Shown: positions 27,700-36,626 of the stretch, one piece after another
Position numbering within the stretch: the stretch's first letter is position 1
Layout: every line of letters starts with the position of its first letter
NCBI GenBank assembly: GCA_002342035.1
Contig: DDPE01000062.1
Location: forward strand, 34,143-98,142
Source: Asticcacaulis sp. UBA2476
Lineage (GTDB): Bacteria; Pseudomonadota; Alphaproteobacteria; Caulobacterales; Caulobacteraceae
Direction of reading: 5' to 3'
DNA length: 64,000 nt
Notes under the pieces: model-generated
What the model was told of the DNA's origin: nothing
The model's input: only the letters and a program-made list of their open reading frames with translations
Database searches by the model: none
Translations under genes and position numbers: made by a program

Positions 27700-27711
27700 G
27701 ACACCGGTGTC
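27700..27711. promoter_or_regulatory. Perfect palindrome GACACCGGTGTC, candidate LacI-family operator
   Basis: Twelve-base perfect palindrome with a central CG, the form bound by LacI-family sugar repressors. It lies about 140 bases upstream of the sigma-factor start. No LacI regulator is encoded in this window. Confidence 0.4.
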
Positions 27712-27738
27712 ATGTTACGATGATCGATGCCGACGTTT

Positions 27739-27752
27739 TGGTAGCGGTAACA
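27739..27752. promoter_or_regulatory. Second LacI-type operator-like site TGGTAGCGGTAACA
   Basis: This 14-base imperfect palindrome is close to the LacI-family pattern TGGTAnCG-nTAnCA known for xylose and related regulators in alphaproteobacteria. It starts 39 bases from the first palindrome, roughly four helical turns. Confidence 0.38.
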
Positions 27753-27887
27753 TGCGTTTTGTGATCTGTCAATTTCATATGTGATCGATTTTGATTTGTG
27801 ACTTTCCGATACAAAAAGGGCATTCCGAAGTCGGCTAAGATCTTCGCGATCCGGGGTTCGATCGACTTCCAGCCGTAAATTAAGCGA

Positions 27888-28868
27888 TCAAAGGGCAAAA
27901 ATCTTACGAAGCCACTGCGACCCGTCTTCCAGGGCTTGGGCGGCCAAAGGGGCAATGGATACGGCCTCAAGGAAACTGTGGGACGCACCAGGATAGACTA
28001 TGGTTTCAGTGGCAACGCCTGCTTCCTGCATCTTGTCGGCCAGTTTCAGGCTTTGGCCGCGCAGGACGTCGCACTGAGCCACCGCGAAGAAGGCAGGCGG
28101 CAGGCCGGTCATATCGCCGCGCATCGGCACGACGAGCGGGTTTTGGCGCTCAGTGTCGCTGTTAAGGTAATTGTCCCAGAACACGACCATTTCTTCGGCG
28201 GTCAGCATGTAGCCGTCGCCGCCATAGCGCTCGACATCCTCCGGGGCGCAGGTGTCATCAAACGCACCGTAATTGAGCACCAGACCTTTGAGAACATCGC
28301 CTTCACCGCTGTCGCGCAGGCTCAAAGCGGCTGCCACCGACATATTGCCGCCGACCGAATCCCCGCCGATAGCGATACGATCCGCATCGACGCCCAGGGC
28401 TTTGGCATGGTCGCGCACCCAGTGAAGGGTGGCCAGAACCTCATTGAGTGCCACCGGAAAGCGGGCGGCGGGGGCGTGGCTGTAATCAACGCCGATCACC
28501 ACAAAACTGCCGCGGGCGGCATATTCGCGCATCAGCCGGTCATGGGTATTAATGGAAAACAGCATCCAGCCGCCACCGTGGACATAGATCAGAACCGGCT
28601 TTGGGGTGTCTGACGGCGGGAGGGGATCGTGAAGGCGCACGCGCACTTCGCCATACGGCGTCGGCACGCTATGTTCTTCGGTGCGGACCATGACCGGGCC
28701 GCCTTTGACCCACGGTTCACGCACCGCTTCGGCCACGGCACGGATCTCAGTGGGCGACAGGGTCTCAAACGGCGGATGGCTGCGATAGGCCTCAGAGGTG
28801 ATGGCGATAAAGCGCGCAATATCCGGGTCTAAATCGGTCCCTGCCAAGGTCAATGTCTGCGCCGTCAT
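27888..28868 (-). CDS. Alpha/beta hydrolase, HSL-type (family IV) esterase
   Basis: This is a 326-residue cytoplasmic serine esterase. The oxyanion-hole motif HGGGW and the nucleophile motif GDSVGG define the hormone-sensitive-lipase group; a C-terminal GASHSF supplies the catalytic His. No signal peptide is visible. Family members hydrolyse short acyl esters; de-acetylation of imported sugars is possible but unproven. It is divergently transcribed from the AraC regulator, which probably controls it. Confidence 0.9.
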   Translation of the reverse strand: MTAQTLTLAGTDLDPDIARFIAITSEAYRSHPPFETLSPTEIRAVAEAVREPWVKGGPVMVRTEEHSVPTPYGEVRVRLHDPLPPSDTPKPVLIYVHGGGWMLFSINTHDRLMREYAARGSFVVIGVDYSHAPAARFPVALNEVLATLHWVRDHAKALGVDADRIAIGGDSVGGNMSVAAALSLRDSGEGDVLKGLVLNYGAFDDTCAPEDVERYGGDGYMLTAEEMVVFWDNYLNSDTERQNPLVVPMRGDMTGLPPAFFAVAQCDVLRGQSLKLADKMQEAGVATETIVYPGASHSFLEAVSIAPLAAQALEDGSQWLRKIFAL

Positions 28869-28921
28869 AGTGTCTGCTTTCCGTGAACTGAAGGTATATT
28901 TCTAATCAACTGTGTCTGGCA

Positions 28922-28938
28922 CGCTATAGAAAATAGCG
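28922..28938. promoter_or_regulatory. Inverted repeat CGCTAT-N5-ATAGCG in the esterase/AraC divergent promoter
   Basis: A perfect 6-bp inverted repeat separated by five bases lies in the 94-base gap between the divergent genes. It could be an operator for the AraC-type regulator. The half-site and function are inferred. Confidence 0.35.
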
Positions 28939-28962
28939 CGAAAATCATCTAATTTGGGCCAT

Positions 28963-29772
28963 ATGGTTCTTAAGACATCGCGCAGCACTCACGGTGAAGA
29001 TTATCAGCACGTCAATCGCCCGATTGCGGTGCTGATCGATGAATACCCGACAGGCTTTGTCGATCCGCCCCATGCCCATGAACGCGCCCAGTTGTTGTAC
29101 GCCACCGAAGGCGTGATGACGGTCATCACCGATGCGGTCAGCTTCACCATCCCGCCTCAGCGCGGGGTGTGGATGCCGGCGGGTGTGCGTCACGAAGCCC
29201 ATTGTCGTGGTCATGTGTCCTTAAAAACCCTTTATGTCGCCTCTGAAACCGATCCGCGATTGCCGGTCCGGTGCCAGAGCCTGAAGATTTCCCCGTTGCT
29301 CAGGGAACTGATTATCGAAGCCAGCCACCTGCCGATCGAATATGCCCTGACCGGACGTGACGCGCGGATCATGGAACTGATCCTGGATGAGATTGCCGAA
29401 GCCGTTGAGCATCCGGTGTCGGCGCTCAATGTGCCTATGCCGTCCGATCCGCGTCTGGTGCGCATCTGCCGGGCGATCATGGATGACCCGTCAAGCGAAG
29501 ATGACCTTGACCACTGGGCCGATATCGCCTGCATGGGCCGCCGTACCTTTACCCGTGCCTTTCGCCGCGAAACCGGCGTCAGCTTTTCCGAGTGGCGCCA
29601 GCAGGTCAGGTTGGCCGAAGCCATCTCTATGCTGTCGCAGGGCAAGTCGGTGACCTCCGTCGCCTATGATGTCGGGTACAACAGCCCGTCGGCCTTTACC
29701 GCCATGTTCCAGCGCGCGTTTGGCGCTTCGCCCAGCCAATATTTCGACCCGAAAGGGCAACCGCGCAGTTAA
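28963..29772 (+). CDS. AraC-family transcriptional regulator with N-terminal cupin
   Basis: This 269-residue regulator has an N-terminal cupin-like sensor (PPHAHERAQLLYATEGVMTV, FTIPPQRGVWMPAGVRHEAHC). A C-terminal pair of helix-turn-helix motifs follows (ACMGRRTFTRAFRRETG; SVTSVAYDVGYNSPSAFTAMFQRAFGASPSQYF). ATG 28963 is preferred over an in-frame TTG nine bases earlier. It is divergent from the esterase gene and converges on the PaiB-like gene, sharing the TTAA in which both stop codons lie. Confidence 0.93.
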   Translation: MVLKTSRSTHGEDYQHVNRPIAVLIDEYPTGFVDPPHAHERAQLLYATEGVMTVITDAVSFTIPPQRGVWMPAGVRHEAHCRGHVSLKTLYVASETDPRLPVRCQSLKISPLLRELIIEASHLPIEYALTGRDARIMELILDEIAEAVEHPVSALNVPMPSDPRLVRICRAIMDDPSSEDDLDHWADIACMGRRTFTRAFRRETGVSFSEWRQQVRLAEAISMLSQGKSVTSVAYDVGYNSPSAFTAMFQRAFGASPSQYFDPKGQPRS

Positions 29773-30395
29773 ACGCGATCCGGATTGTAGGTGCGCATGT
29801 GCTGAGTCAGGTCGTGTTCTCCTTCCTGTGTTAGTCCATTCAGAATATCGGTGAACACGTCGTCGCGCTCATCCTGCCCCAGCTTGAAGGCGGCGTTTTG
29901 TGAGACGATATCGGCACGAAAACCAATAATACCGCGCGCCAGACGGTGGGCGCGCTCGCCCATCTCGGCCATCGACCAGCCACTGGGGCGACCAACCTCC
30001 ATCGCGGCAATCAGTTCATCCAGATCGGCTTCGATCTCTTCGGCATCTTCAATAAAGCTCAGGTCACATTCAAACGCCGCCGACATATAATTCCACGTCG
30101 GAGCCTGCGTGCGGTCGGCCATCCATGACGGCGACACATAGGCGTGCGGGCCCATAAACAGGATCAGGGCGCGCGGGTGCGCTTTGAGCCGTTCGACCTG
30201 TGCATTCGAGCGGGCAAAGTGACCGGCAAACGCCATCAGCTTGCCGTCAGCATCTAGGCGCGGACGTAAGGGTAACGGCGTGGCCCCAAATCCGCTGCCT
30301 GCCGACACGATCCAGGCGAACGGATGGGCTTCGATCAGGCTGACACTATCCGCATCACTGCGCGGCGCGTATTTAGCTGGTTTCGGGTCCATCAT
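29769..30395 (-). CDS. PaiB-family FMN-binding protein
   Basis: This 208-residue split-barrel flavin-binding protein matches the PaiB/FMN-binding negative regulator family (LIEAHPFAWIVS, GHFARSNAQ, ILFMGPHAYVSPSWM, TWNYMSAAF). PaiB was described in Bacillus as affecting protease expression; the biochemical role is unclear. Its start overlaps the stop of nothing upstream but is coupled to the prolyl oligopeptidase gene, whose stop lies inside its start (ATGA at 30392-30395), so it is the last gene of the receptor-peptidase operon. Confidence 0.9.
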   Translation of the reverse strand: MMDPKPAKYAPRSDADSVSLIEAHPFAWIVSAGSGFGATPLPLRPRLDADGKLMAFAGHFARSNAQVERLKAHPRALILFMGPHAYVSPSWMADRTQAPTWNYMSAAFECDLSFIEDAEEIEADLDELIAAMEVGRPSGWSMAEMGERAHRLARGIIGFRADIVSQNAAFKLGQDERDDVFTDILNGLTQEGEHDLTQHMRTYNPDRV

Positions 30396-32536
30396 GCGTC
30401 ATACACACTCAGTTGCGCGAAGGCCCAGAAGGTCGCCATCTGGGCATAGACATCCGACAGGCCCGACGCGCTCTGGTGACCGGCGGTCATATTGACCTTA
30501 AACAGGATGGGCTTATCCGAGGTCGTGTGGACGCGCAGGTTGGCGACCCACTTGGCGGCTTCCCAATAGCTGACGCGGTCATCACGCACGCCGGCCGTGG
30601 CCAGCACCATCGGATAGGCGGCTTTGCGGACATTCTCATAGGGCGAGATCGAGGCGATATAGTCGTAGGCGACTGGATCAGCCAGCGGATCACCCCAATC
30701 AGGCCTGAAGGCGGGCACCAGCGGGTGGGTGTCGTCGGACATGGTGTTGAGCATATCGACAAATGGCACCTGCGCGATCACCCCGGCATAAAGATCGGGT
30801 CGCAGGTTCATGGCCCCGCCTACCAGAAGACCGCCCGCCGACAGGCCGTAGGCGACGATCTTACCCTTGCGGGTATATTTGTGTTTGATCAGATAGTCGG
30901 CGCAGGCATTAAAATCGGTAAAGCTGTTGGCTTTTTTAAAGCGCCGCCCGTTCAGGAACCAGTTGCGGCCTTTTTCTGATCCGCCGCGCACATGGGCAAT
31001 GGCATAGATAAAGCCCTGATTGACCAGGGCGAGGGCGGGGATGGAAAACTCGGCCTCCGATGACAGGCCGTAGGCGCCGTAGCCATAGATCAGCAGGGGC
31101 GACCGGCCATCAAGTTTCGTGCCCGTTCGCATCAACACGGTCATTGGCACCGTCTCGCCGTCGGGCGCGGGGGCCATCAGGCGGCGCACTTCATAGTTGG
31201 CGGGATCGAAATTGGCGATTGTCTGGCGCGCCACTACGGTCTGATTGCCGGTCGCCATATCGTAATCAATATGCTGCGGCGGGGTGCGCGGCGACTGGTA
31301 GATCAGGCGCAAGGTCGCGCTATCAAACATCTGACCCTCAGCGACCGTGACATCATAGGCCGGTTCGTCGAACGCGACCTGCGAGGTTTGACCGTCTTTG
31401 GCGATCACTACGATCTCAAGCTTGCCGTCGCGGCGCTGGCGGATGACCAGATGATCCTTAAACGGCGTGACGCTGAGGATATGGGTGCCGGCGGCATAAG
31501 CCCGGAAAGCTTGCCAATCACTGGCCGACTGACCGGGCAGGGCGGTCATCAGCTTGCCATCGATGGCACCGTCAGCATCAGTTGTGATGATCAGCTTGCC
31601 GTTCCAGTCGCAGACTTCGTAGTGCAAGCCAACTTTGCGCGGCTGCATCAGTTGCGGCGCGGCGGTCGGCGCATCCGACGGGATCAGCCGCCATTCATCG
31701 ACATCGGGGCCGGAAATGTGAATGAAATTATAGGCATCTGACGCCATCCGCCCGATCGAGACAAACAGAGCCGGGTCTTTTTCTTCGTAAATGAGGGTTT
31801 GCGTTAAGGGGCCGCGAGCATTGGCGCGGTAGACCTTGGCGGGGCGGCCATATGGATCGCGCCAGATCCAGAAAATCCACTGCGAGTCCGCCGATACCGT
31901 AAGTCCTGACCAGCCATAGCCGTCTTCCCACGACCGAATCTCACCGGTTTTAAGGTCATGGACACAGATGCGGTGACGGTCGGAGCCTTTCAGGTCTTCG
32001 GCCCAGACAAACAGGCTGTGGTCAGGTGAGATTTGGGCCTCGATGACGCGGTAATAGCTCTGGCCGTGTGAGCGTGCCTGTTCATCGAGTAGCACCTGCT
32101 CATCGCCGCCGCCTGCGGGTTTGCGGGCATGCACCAGATGGTCTTCGCCGGGGCGGATATAGGTGTAATAGATAAAGCCGCCGGTTGGGGCTGACGGTAC
32201 CGGATCAGAGGCTGCCGTCATGGCCATCATATTGACAGCATAGGTGTCCCGCCACGCCTGTGTCGGGATCATGACCTGATCGGCATAGGCGTTTTCGGCG
32301 TTGAGATGGGCTTCGATATCCGGGTCAAGCGGACGCTCGCCTTTAAGAAAGGCGCTATAATTGGGGTCGCGCAGCCAGGCATAGTTGTCAATACGCACCC
32401 GCCCAAGCTGCTCGATCCGTTTGGATCGTATCGCGAGCAGGGGCGGAATGAGCGCCGCCGCCTGAGTTGCTAATCCCCAAGAGCCGGACATGAACGCGGC
32501 GGCAGACGCCGATACTAAAAACTGTCGCCGGTTCAT
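30392..32536 (-). CDS. Prolyl oligopeptidase family serine peptidase (S9A), exported
   Basis: This is a 714-residue peptidase that cuts short peptides after proline. The leader MNRRQFLVSASAAAFMSG is RR-containing, suggesting a periplasmic location. An N-terminal seven-bladed propeller part is followed by the hydrolase domain (from about residue 450: LIYGYGAYG). The nucleophile lies in YGLSAGGLL, Asp in GVRDDRV and His in TAGHQSASG. It lies 29 bases after the TBDR gene, which suggests that the receptor imports peptides this enzyme digests. Confidence 0.93.
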   Translation of the reverse strand: MNRRQFLVSASAAAFMSGSWGLATQAAALIPPLLAIRSKRIEQLGRVRIDNYAWLRDPNYSAFLKGERPLDPDIEAHLNAENAYADQVMIPTQAWRDTYAVNMMAMTAASDPVPSAPTGGFIYYTYIRPGEDHLVHARKPAGGGDEQVLLDEQARSHGQSYYRVIEAQISPDHSLFVWAEDLKGSDRHRICVHDLKTGEIRSWEDGYGWSGLTVSADSQWIFWIWRDPYGRPAKVYRANARGPLTQTLIYEEKDPALFVSIGRMASDAYNFIHISGPDVDEWRLIPSDAPTAAPQLMQPRKVGLHYEVCDWNGKLIITTDADGAIDGKLMTALPGQSASDWQAFRAYAAGTHILSVTPFKDHLVIRQRRDGKLEIVVIAKDGQTSQVAFDEPAYDVTVAEGQMFDSATLRLIYQSPRTPPQHIDYDMATGNQTVVARQTIANFDPANYEVRRLMAPAPDGETVPMTVLMRTGTKLDGRSPLLIYGYGAYGLSSEAEFSIPALALVNQGFIYAIAHVRGGSEKGRNWFLNGRRFKKANSFTDFNACADYLIKHKYTRKGKIVAYGLSAGGLLVGGAMNLRPDLYAGVIAQVPFVDMLNTMSDDTHPLVPAFRPDWGDPLADPVAYDYIASISPYENVRKAAYPMVLATAGVRDDRVSYWEAAKWVANLRVHTTSDKPILFKVNMTAGHQSASGLSDVYAQMATFWAFAQLSVYDA

Positions 32537-32565
32537 GTCGGTTATCCTTACGCTATCTAACTAAA

Positions 32566-34800
32566 TCAGTACGCCCACGACAGCGAGACGCCAACCGTGC
32601 GCGGACGCACAATGCCTTCACCGATGCCGTTGATTTCGGCCACGGTACGGGTCACCCCGTGTTCATCCGAGATATTGTTGGCAAAGACCGCAACCGTCGT
32701 CTTGCCCAGGGTGGCACGCAGACGGGCATTGATCAGGTTATAATCGCCCTGAAGGTTCGGTGTCGCCCCCGGAATGGAGGAGTTCATGTCGCTATAGCCT
32801 TCGGACACAAACTGATGGGTCAGCATCAGCACCGGATTATAGCTGCCGCCAAACCGGTAGGTGGCGGTACTGGCAACCGTCCATTCCGACGACCCGGCCA
32901 GACGCGAGCCCTTGGGCGCCGTACCTGACCACAGGATAAACAGGTCTTCGGTCAGGACTGCATCGGTATAGGTGATGGCGGTTGACAGATCGAGGTTTTC
33001 GGTCGGGCGGAAGGTGATCGAGGTTTCCACCCCTTGCGACTTGGCCGACCCGCCATTGGCCGCATAGTTGAAGAAGTCCGGCGTTTGCAGACGAAGCTGA
33101 ATGTCCTGCCAGTCAACATAGAACAGGGTCGCATCGACCAGCAGCTTATTGCCCAGCCAGTTCGTGCGCATACCCAGTTCATAGTTGACCAGTTCGTCCG
33201 AAGTCGAACCCGACGGGATCGGGAAGGCGCTTAAGCCCGCCGTATTGGGCGTGCCGAACCGGAAGCCCTTAGAGACCAGACCGTAAACCATCAGATCGTC
33301 CGACGGCTTATAGGTCAGAGACGCCTTGGGCGAGAAGCCTTCCTCGGTGGTTTTTGAGGTCACTGGCGTGGACGCGGGCGCGCCGTATACCCCGAAACCG
33401 GCCGAAGTCGGTGTATCGGATACGGTCGTCTTAAACAGACGGCCACCGAAGGTCAGCTTCCATTTCGGGGCGAAATAGTAGTTGGCTTCCCCGAACAGAG
33501 CGGTTTCAGAACCTTCGACGCGACTATAGAAAGCGTTGAAGATGTCGTCATTAGGCGCAATCACCGCACCCGAACCCGGCCCGAACAGCGGGGAGGCGTC
33601 AAACTGCGCGGCCGCCCCAACCGAGCCCAGTTGCTCATAAAGGTCTTTGTCCGAACGGAAATAGCTGGCCCCGATCAGCCATTCGAAGGGATCGCTGGGC
33701 GCGGATGCCAGACGGGTTTCAATCGAGCGGCCCTCTGAGCGGCCACCGCTTTGGATATAGAGCGGATTGGTCAGGTTCAGACCCAGATCAGCATTGTAAA
33801 TCGCGCGCAGGCCGTCGAAATCGAACTGCCAGTCCTGCGCCTTTTTTTGGTAGGAGGCCAGACCCGTAAAGGTCGCCCAGCCGAGGTCATGATCAACGCG
33901 AAGGCTGTGGATCTGAATGTCGGTATTGACCGGCTCATCAATGGCGGTCGAGCGTTTAAGATCGCCCAAGGCGGGGATCTGATAGGACGAATCCTCAGCA
34001 TCAATGGTCTGGAACAGGCTCAACCATGTGACAGTGGTCTCAGCGGTCGGCGTAAAGGTCAGCGACACCCGCCCGCCAGACGTCGTGATGTCGTTGGAAC
34101 CGTCCTTGCCCAGACCGATATTGTCGAGGTAGCCCGACTGCTTATCGTAATTGCCGACGATGCGGATCGCCAGCTTATCGTCGATGATTGGAATATTGGT
34201 CATGGCCTTAAGGCCGGGGCTCAACTCGGCGTTTTCAGTCTGCGAAAGCGTGGCCTCAATGGCGGCGTCATAGCCGCTGGTGTTGGCGGTATTGACGATA
34301 TAGTTGACCGCACCGCCCAAGGAGGCCGCGCCAAACAGCGAGCCTTGCGGGCCGCGCAGCACTTCGACTCGGTTGACATCAAAGGTGTCGATATCGGGTA
34401 CAGCGATGGTCCAGCCGGGCTCGGTCAAGGGCACATCGTTCAGGAAATAGCCAGTGGTGCCTTGCCCCTGGGCGTTGCCGGAGGTGGTGGCAATGCCGCG
34501 CAGAGTGACGTGGGAGACGCCCGGCAGGTATTTGTTGAACGTCACGCCCGGCACGCGGCCGATATAGTCCTCAAGGCTCTGGGCGCCGAGGGCTTTCAGT
34601 TCATCGGAACCGACGGCACTGACCGAACCCGACACAGCCCGCACGCGCTCAGAGCGCTTGGAGGCGGTGACAATCACTTCAACCGTCTCTTCGGCAGCGG
34701 TGGTCTCTTGCGCCATGGCGGCGACAGGCACGATGAAAGCGGCGGTAGCCAAAGACGCGCCGGCCAACAGATATGTTTTTAAGTCACTCAGTTTTTTCAT
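32566..34800 (-). CDS. TonB-dependent receptor, probable peptide uptake
   Basis: This 744-residue outer-membrane receptor has a signal peptide ending AAMA (30), TonB box EVIVTA at 41-46, and a plug with KALGAQSLEDYIGRVPGV. The barrel ends in the aromatic LSWAY. It has no STN domain. ATG 34800 follows AGGGGAT and starts a clean leader; the upstream in-frame extension is rejected. It heads a minus-strand operon with a prolyl oligopeptidase and a PaiB-like gene, so a peptide or small metallophore substrate is likely. Confidence 0.92.
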   Translation of the reverse strand: MKKLSDLKTYLLAGASLATAAFIVPVAAMAQETTAAEETVEVIVTASKRSERVRAVSGSVSAVGSDELKALGAQSLEDYIGRVPGVTFNKYLPGVSHVTLRGIATTSGNAQGQGTTGYFLNDVPLTEPGWTIAVPDIDTFDVNRVEVLRGPQGSLFGAASLGGAVNYIVNTANTSGYDAAIEATLSQTENAELSPGLKAMTNIPIIDDKLAIRIVGNYDKQSGYLDNIGLGKDGSNDITTSGGRVSLTFTPTAETTVTWLSLFQTIDAEDSSYQIPALGDLKRSTAIDEPVNTDIQIHSLRVDHDLGWATFTGLASYQKKAQDWQFDFDGLRAIYNADLGLNLTNPLYIQSGGRSEGRSIETRLASAPSDPFEWLIGASYFRSDKDLYEQLGSVGAAAQFDASPLFGPGSGAVIAPNDDIFNAFYSRVEGSETALFGEANYYFAPKWKLTFGGRLFKTTVSDTPTSAGFGVYGAPASTPVTSKTTEEGFSPKASLTYKPSDDLMVYGLVSKGFRFGTPNTAGLSAFPIPSGSTSDELVNYELGMRTNWLGNKLLVDATLFYVDWQDIQLRLQTPDFFNYAANGGSAKSQGVETSITFRPTENLDLSTAITYTDAVLTEDLFILWSGTAPKGSRLAGSSEWTVASTATYRFGGSYNPVLMLTHQFVSEGYSDMNSSIPGATPNLQGDYNLINARLRATLGKTTVAVFANNISDEHGVTRTVAEINGIGEGIVRPRTVGVSLSWAY

Positions 34801-35040
34801 GATTAATCCCCTAACATGAAACGCCGTCGGGGGTGGCCCGCCGGTAGATACCGCCTTAGACTCTCCGCAAATGCGAGCGCGTCTTAAGTGCGTATGTGAC
34901 GACTGTATGACGGCGCTATGAACCTGACACAGCATGTGGGGCCAATTATTAACGCAAACGGGCCACGGCATAAGGTCGTGGTTTTCTGTGGCAAAAAGGC
35001 GCGTTACTAATATCAGGCGCTTTAATTTCAGGGTTTATTT

Positions 35041-36048
35041 ATGATCTGCATCCATTCGCCCGCAAGTACAGGCCAGAACCCGCAAAGCTTTTTCCGGCAT
35101 GGTAATCTGAGGGATCATCCCGAAACGTCAGAGCGCTACCGCATTTTGCTTAAGGCCATAACAGGCCATGAGATCATTGAGGCCAATGATCATGGCATAG
35201 ACCCGGTCAAGGCCGTGCATAGCCCTGACTATGTTGAGTTCCTGATGACGGCATGGGGCCGTCGGTCTGAACTTACCGGCATTACCGATCAGCTTGTGGC
35301 CACCCAGTTTCCGCGTGTCGGTATGAGCGCCCGCCCGACCGGATTGCAGGGTCAGTTGGGCTATTACTTGGGCGACACCTCAACCTCGATCCGTGACGAT
35401 ACGTGGAGCGCCATTGCGGGTTCTGCCCATGCGGCGGTGGATGCGGCGGATTATGCGCTCAAAGCCGGTAAGGCCTATGCTTTGTGCCGCCCGCCGGGTC
35501 ACCATGCCTATGCGGGATACGGCAGTGGGTTTTGCTACCTGAACAATGCCGCCATCGCCGCCCAAAGACTGCGGGATGCAGGCGCGAAAGTGGCCGTACT
35601 CGATATCGATGTCCACCACGGCAACGGTACCCAAGGCATATTCTATAGCCGCGATGATGTTTTGATCGTCTCGGTCCACGCCGAGACCTCGGCCTATTTC
35701 CCGTTCTATTCCGGCTATGAAACGGAAACGGGATCCGGCGCGGGGGAGGGGTTCAACATAAATCTGGCGCTTGATCACGGTCTGGGCGACGAGCCGTGGC
35801 TGGCCGCGATTGCGCGCGGGCTTGACGCGATTAGCGCCTACGGGGCCACGGCGCTTGTGGTGTCGCTGGGGCTTGATGCGTCTGAACATGACCCGATCGG
35901 GGTGCTGAAAGTCACGACCGATGGATTTGAACGTGCAGGCGCGCTGATCGCCTCAGCGGCCCTGCCGATGGCGATCATACAGGAGGGCGGCTATATTTGC
36001 GCCGCCCTTCCGCACAATCTGGCGGCATTCCTGAACGGCGCGGATTAG
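35041..36048 (+). CDS. Histone deacetylase superfamily enzyme, acetylpolyamine amidohydrolase-like
   Basis: This 335-residue Zn-dependent deacetylase has no signal peptide. The active site is intact: tandem His H154/H155 in PPGHHAYAGYG, zinc ligands D190 and H192 in LDIDVHHGNG, a third Asp in LGLDASEHDP, and a catalytic Tyr in EGGYICAAL. The SGFCYLNNAAIAAQ segment fits the bacterial acetylpolyamine amidohydrolase/class II group. It probably removes acetyl groups from polyamines or related amines. It lies 23 bases before the sigma gene in the same direction and may be cotranscribed with it. Confidence 0.92.
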   Translation: MICIHSPASTGQNPQSFFRHGNLRDHPETSERYRILLKAITGHEIIEANDHGIDPVKAVHSPDYVEFLMTAWGRRSELTGITDQLVATQFPRVGMSARPTGLQGQLGYYLGDTSTSIRDDTWSAIAGSAHAAVDAADYALKAGKAYALCRPPGHHAYAGYGSGFCYLNNAAIAAQRLRDAGAKVAVLDIDVHHGNGTQGIFYSRDDVLIVSVHAETSAYFPFYSGYETETGSGAGEGFNINLALDHGLGDEPWLAAIARGLDAISAYGATALVVSLGLDASEHDPIGVLKVTTDGFERAGALIASAALPMAIIQEGGYICAALPHNLAAFLNGAD

Positions 36049-36071
36049 GCACCCCACGCAGAACTGTCACA

Positions 36072-36614
36072 ATGGTCTGCTATGGCCGCCCCATGGCGGA
36101 TACCTATGCAATGACGGTGGCTTACGGAGGCGGCAGCTTTGATGCCCTGTCCCGCCGTCTGCGCACACCGCTGATGCAGTTTTTTATGCGCCGCACAGGT
36201 TCGCAGGCGGATGCCGAAGAACTGGTGCAGGAGTTGTTTTTGCGCCTGCTGCGCCGCAAGGATCTGTTCAGTCTGCAAAATCTGGACGGTTATGTGTTTG
36301 AAACCGCCTCGAACCTGATCCGCGATAAGGTGCGGCGCGATACGGCGCGATCTAAGGATCGCCACGATGATGTCAGCGATCTCGACATCGCAGCCGACGC
36401 GCCATCAGCCGAGCAGAGCCTTGAGTCGCGCCAACGCCTGAACCGGATGCTGGCGGCCCTGGATACCTTGCCCGCCCGAGCGCAAACCATTGTTATCCTG
36501 CGCCGGTTTGAGGATATGAGCTATGCTCAGATCGCCAAACGGCTTGGGATCTCGATCAGCGCCGTCGAAAAACACATGGTCAGGGCGATGGACGCCCTCA
36601 AGCAAATCGACTAA
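36072..36614 (+). CDS. ECF sigma factor, FecI type (second module)
   Basis: This is a sigma factor of about 180 residues. Region 2 reads AEELVQELFLRLLRR with LDGYVFETASNLIRDKVRR, and region 4 IVILRRFEDMSYAQIAKRLGISISAVEKHMVRAM. Three in-frame ATGs (36072, 36093, 36111) are possible starts; none has a strong ribosome site, so the exact N-terminus is open. It is followed 12 bases later by its FecR partner. Confidence 0.92.
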   Translation: MVCYGRPMADTYAMTVAYGGGSFDALSRRLRTPLMQFFMRRTGSQADAEELVQELFLRLLRRKDLFSLQNLDGYVFETASNLIRDKVRRDTARSKDRHDDVSDLDIAADAPSAEQSLESRQRLNRMLAALDTLPARAQTIVILRRFEDMSYAQIAKRLGISISAVEKHMVRAMDALKQID

Positions 36615-36626
36615 TCACAGGGCGTT

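Larger units (their letters stand above)
27562..27887. other. Intergenic region upstream of the FecI operon
   Basis: No gene is visible in these 326 bases. They contain two LacI-operator-like sequences (27700-27711 and 27739-27752) and must hold the promoter of the minus-strand sigma/FecR/receptor unit. The esterase gene ends at the far side, so any terminator for it would also lie here; I see no strong one. Confidence 0.45.
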
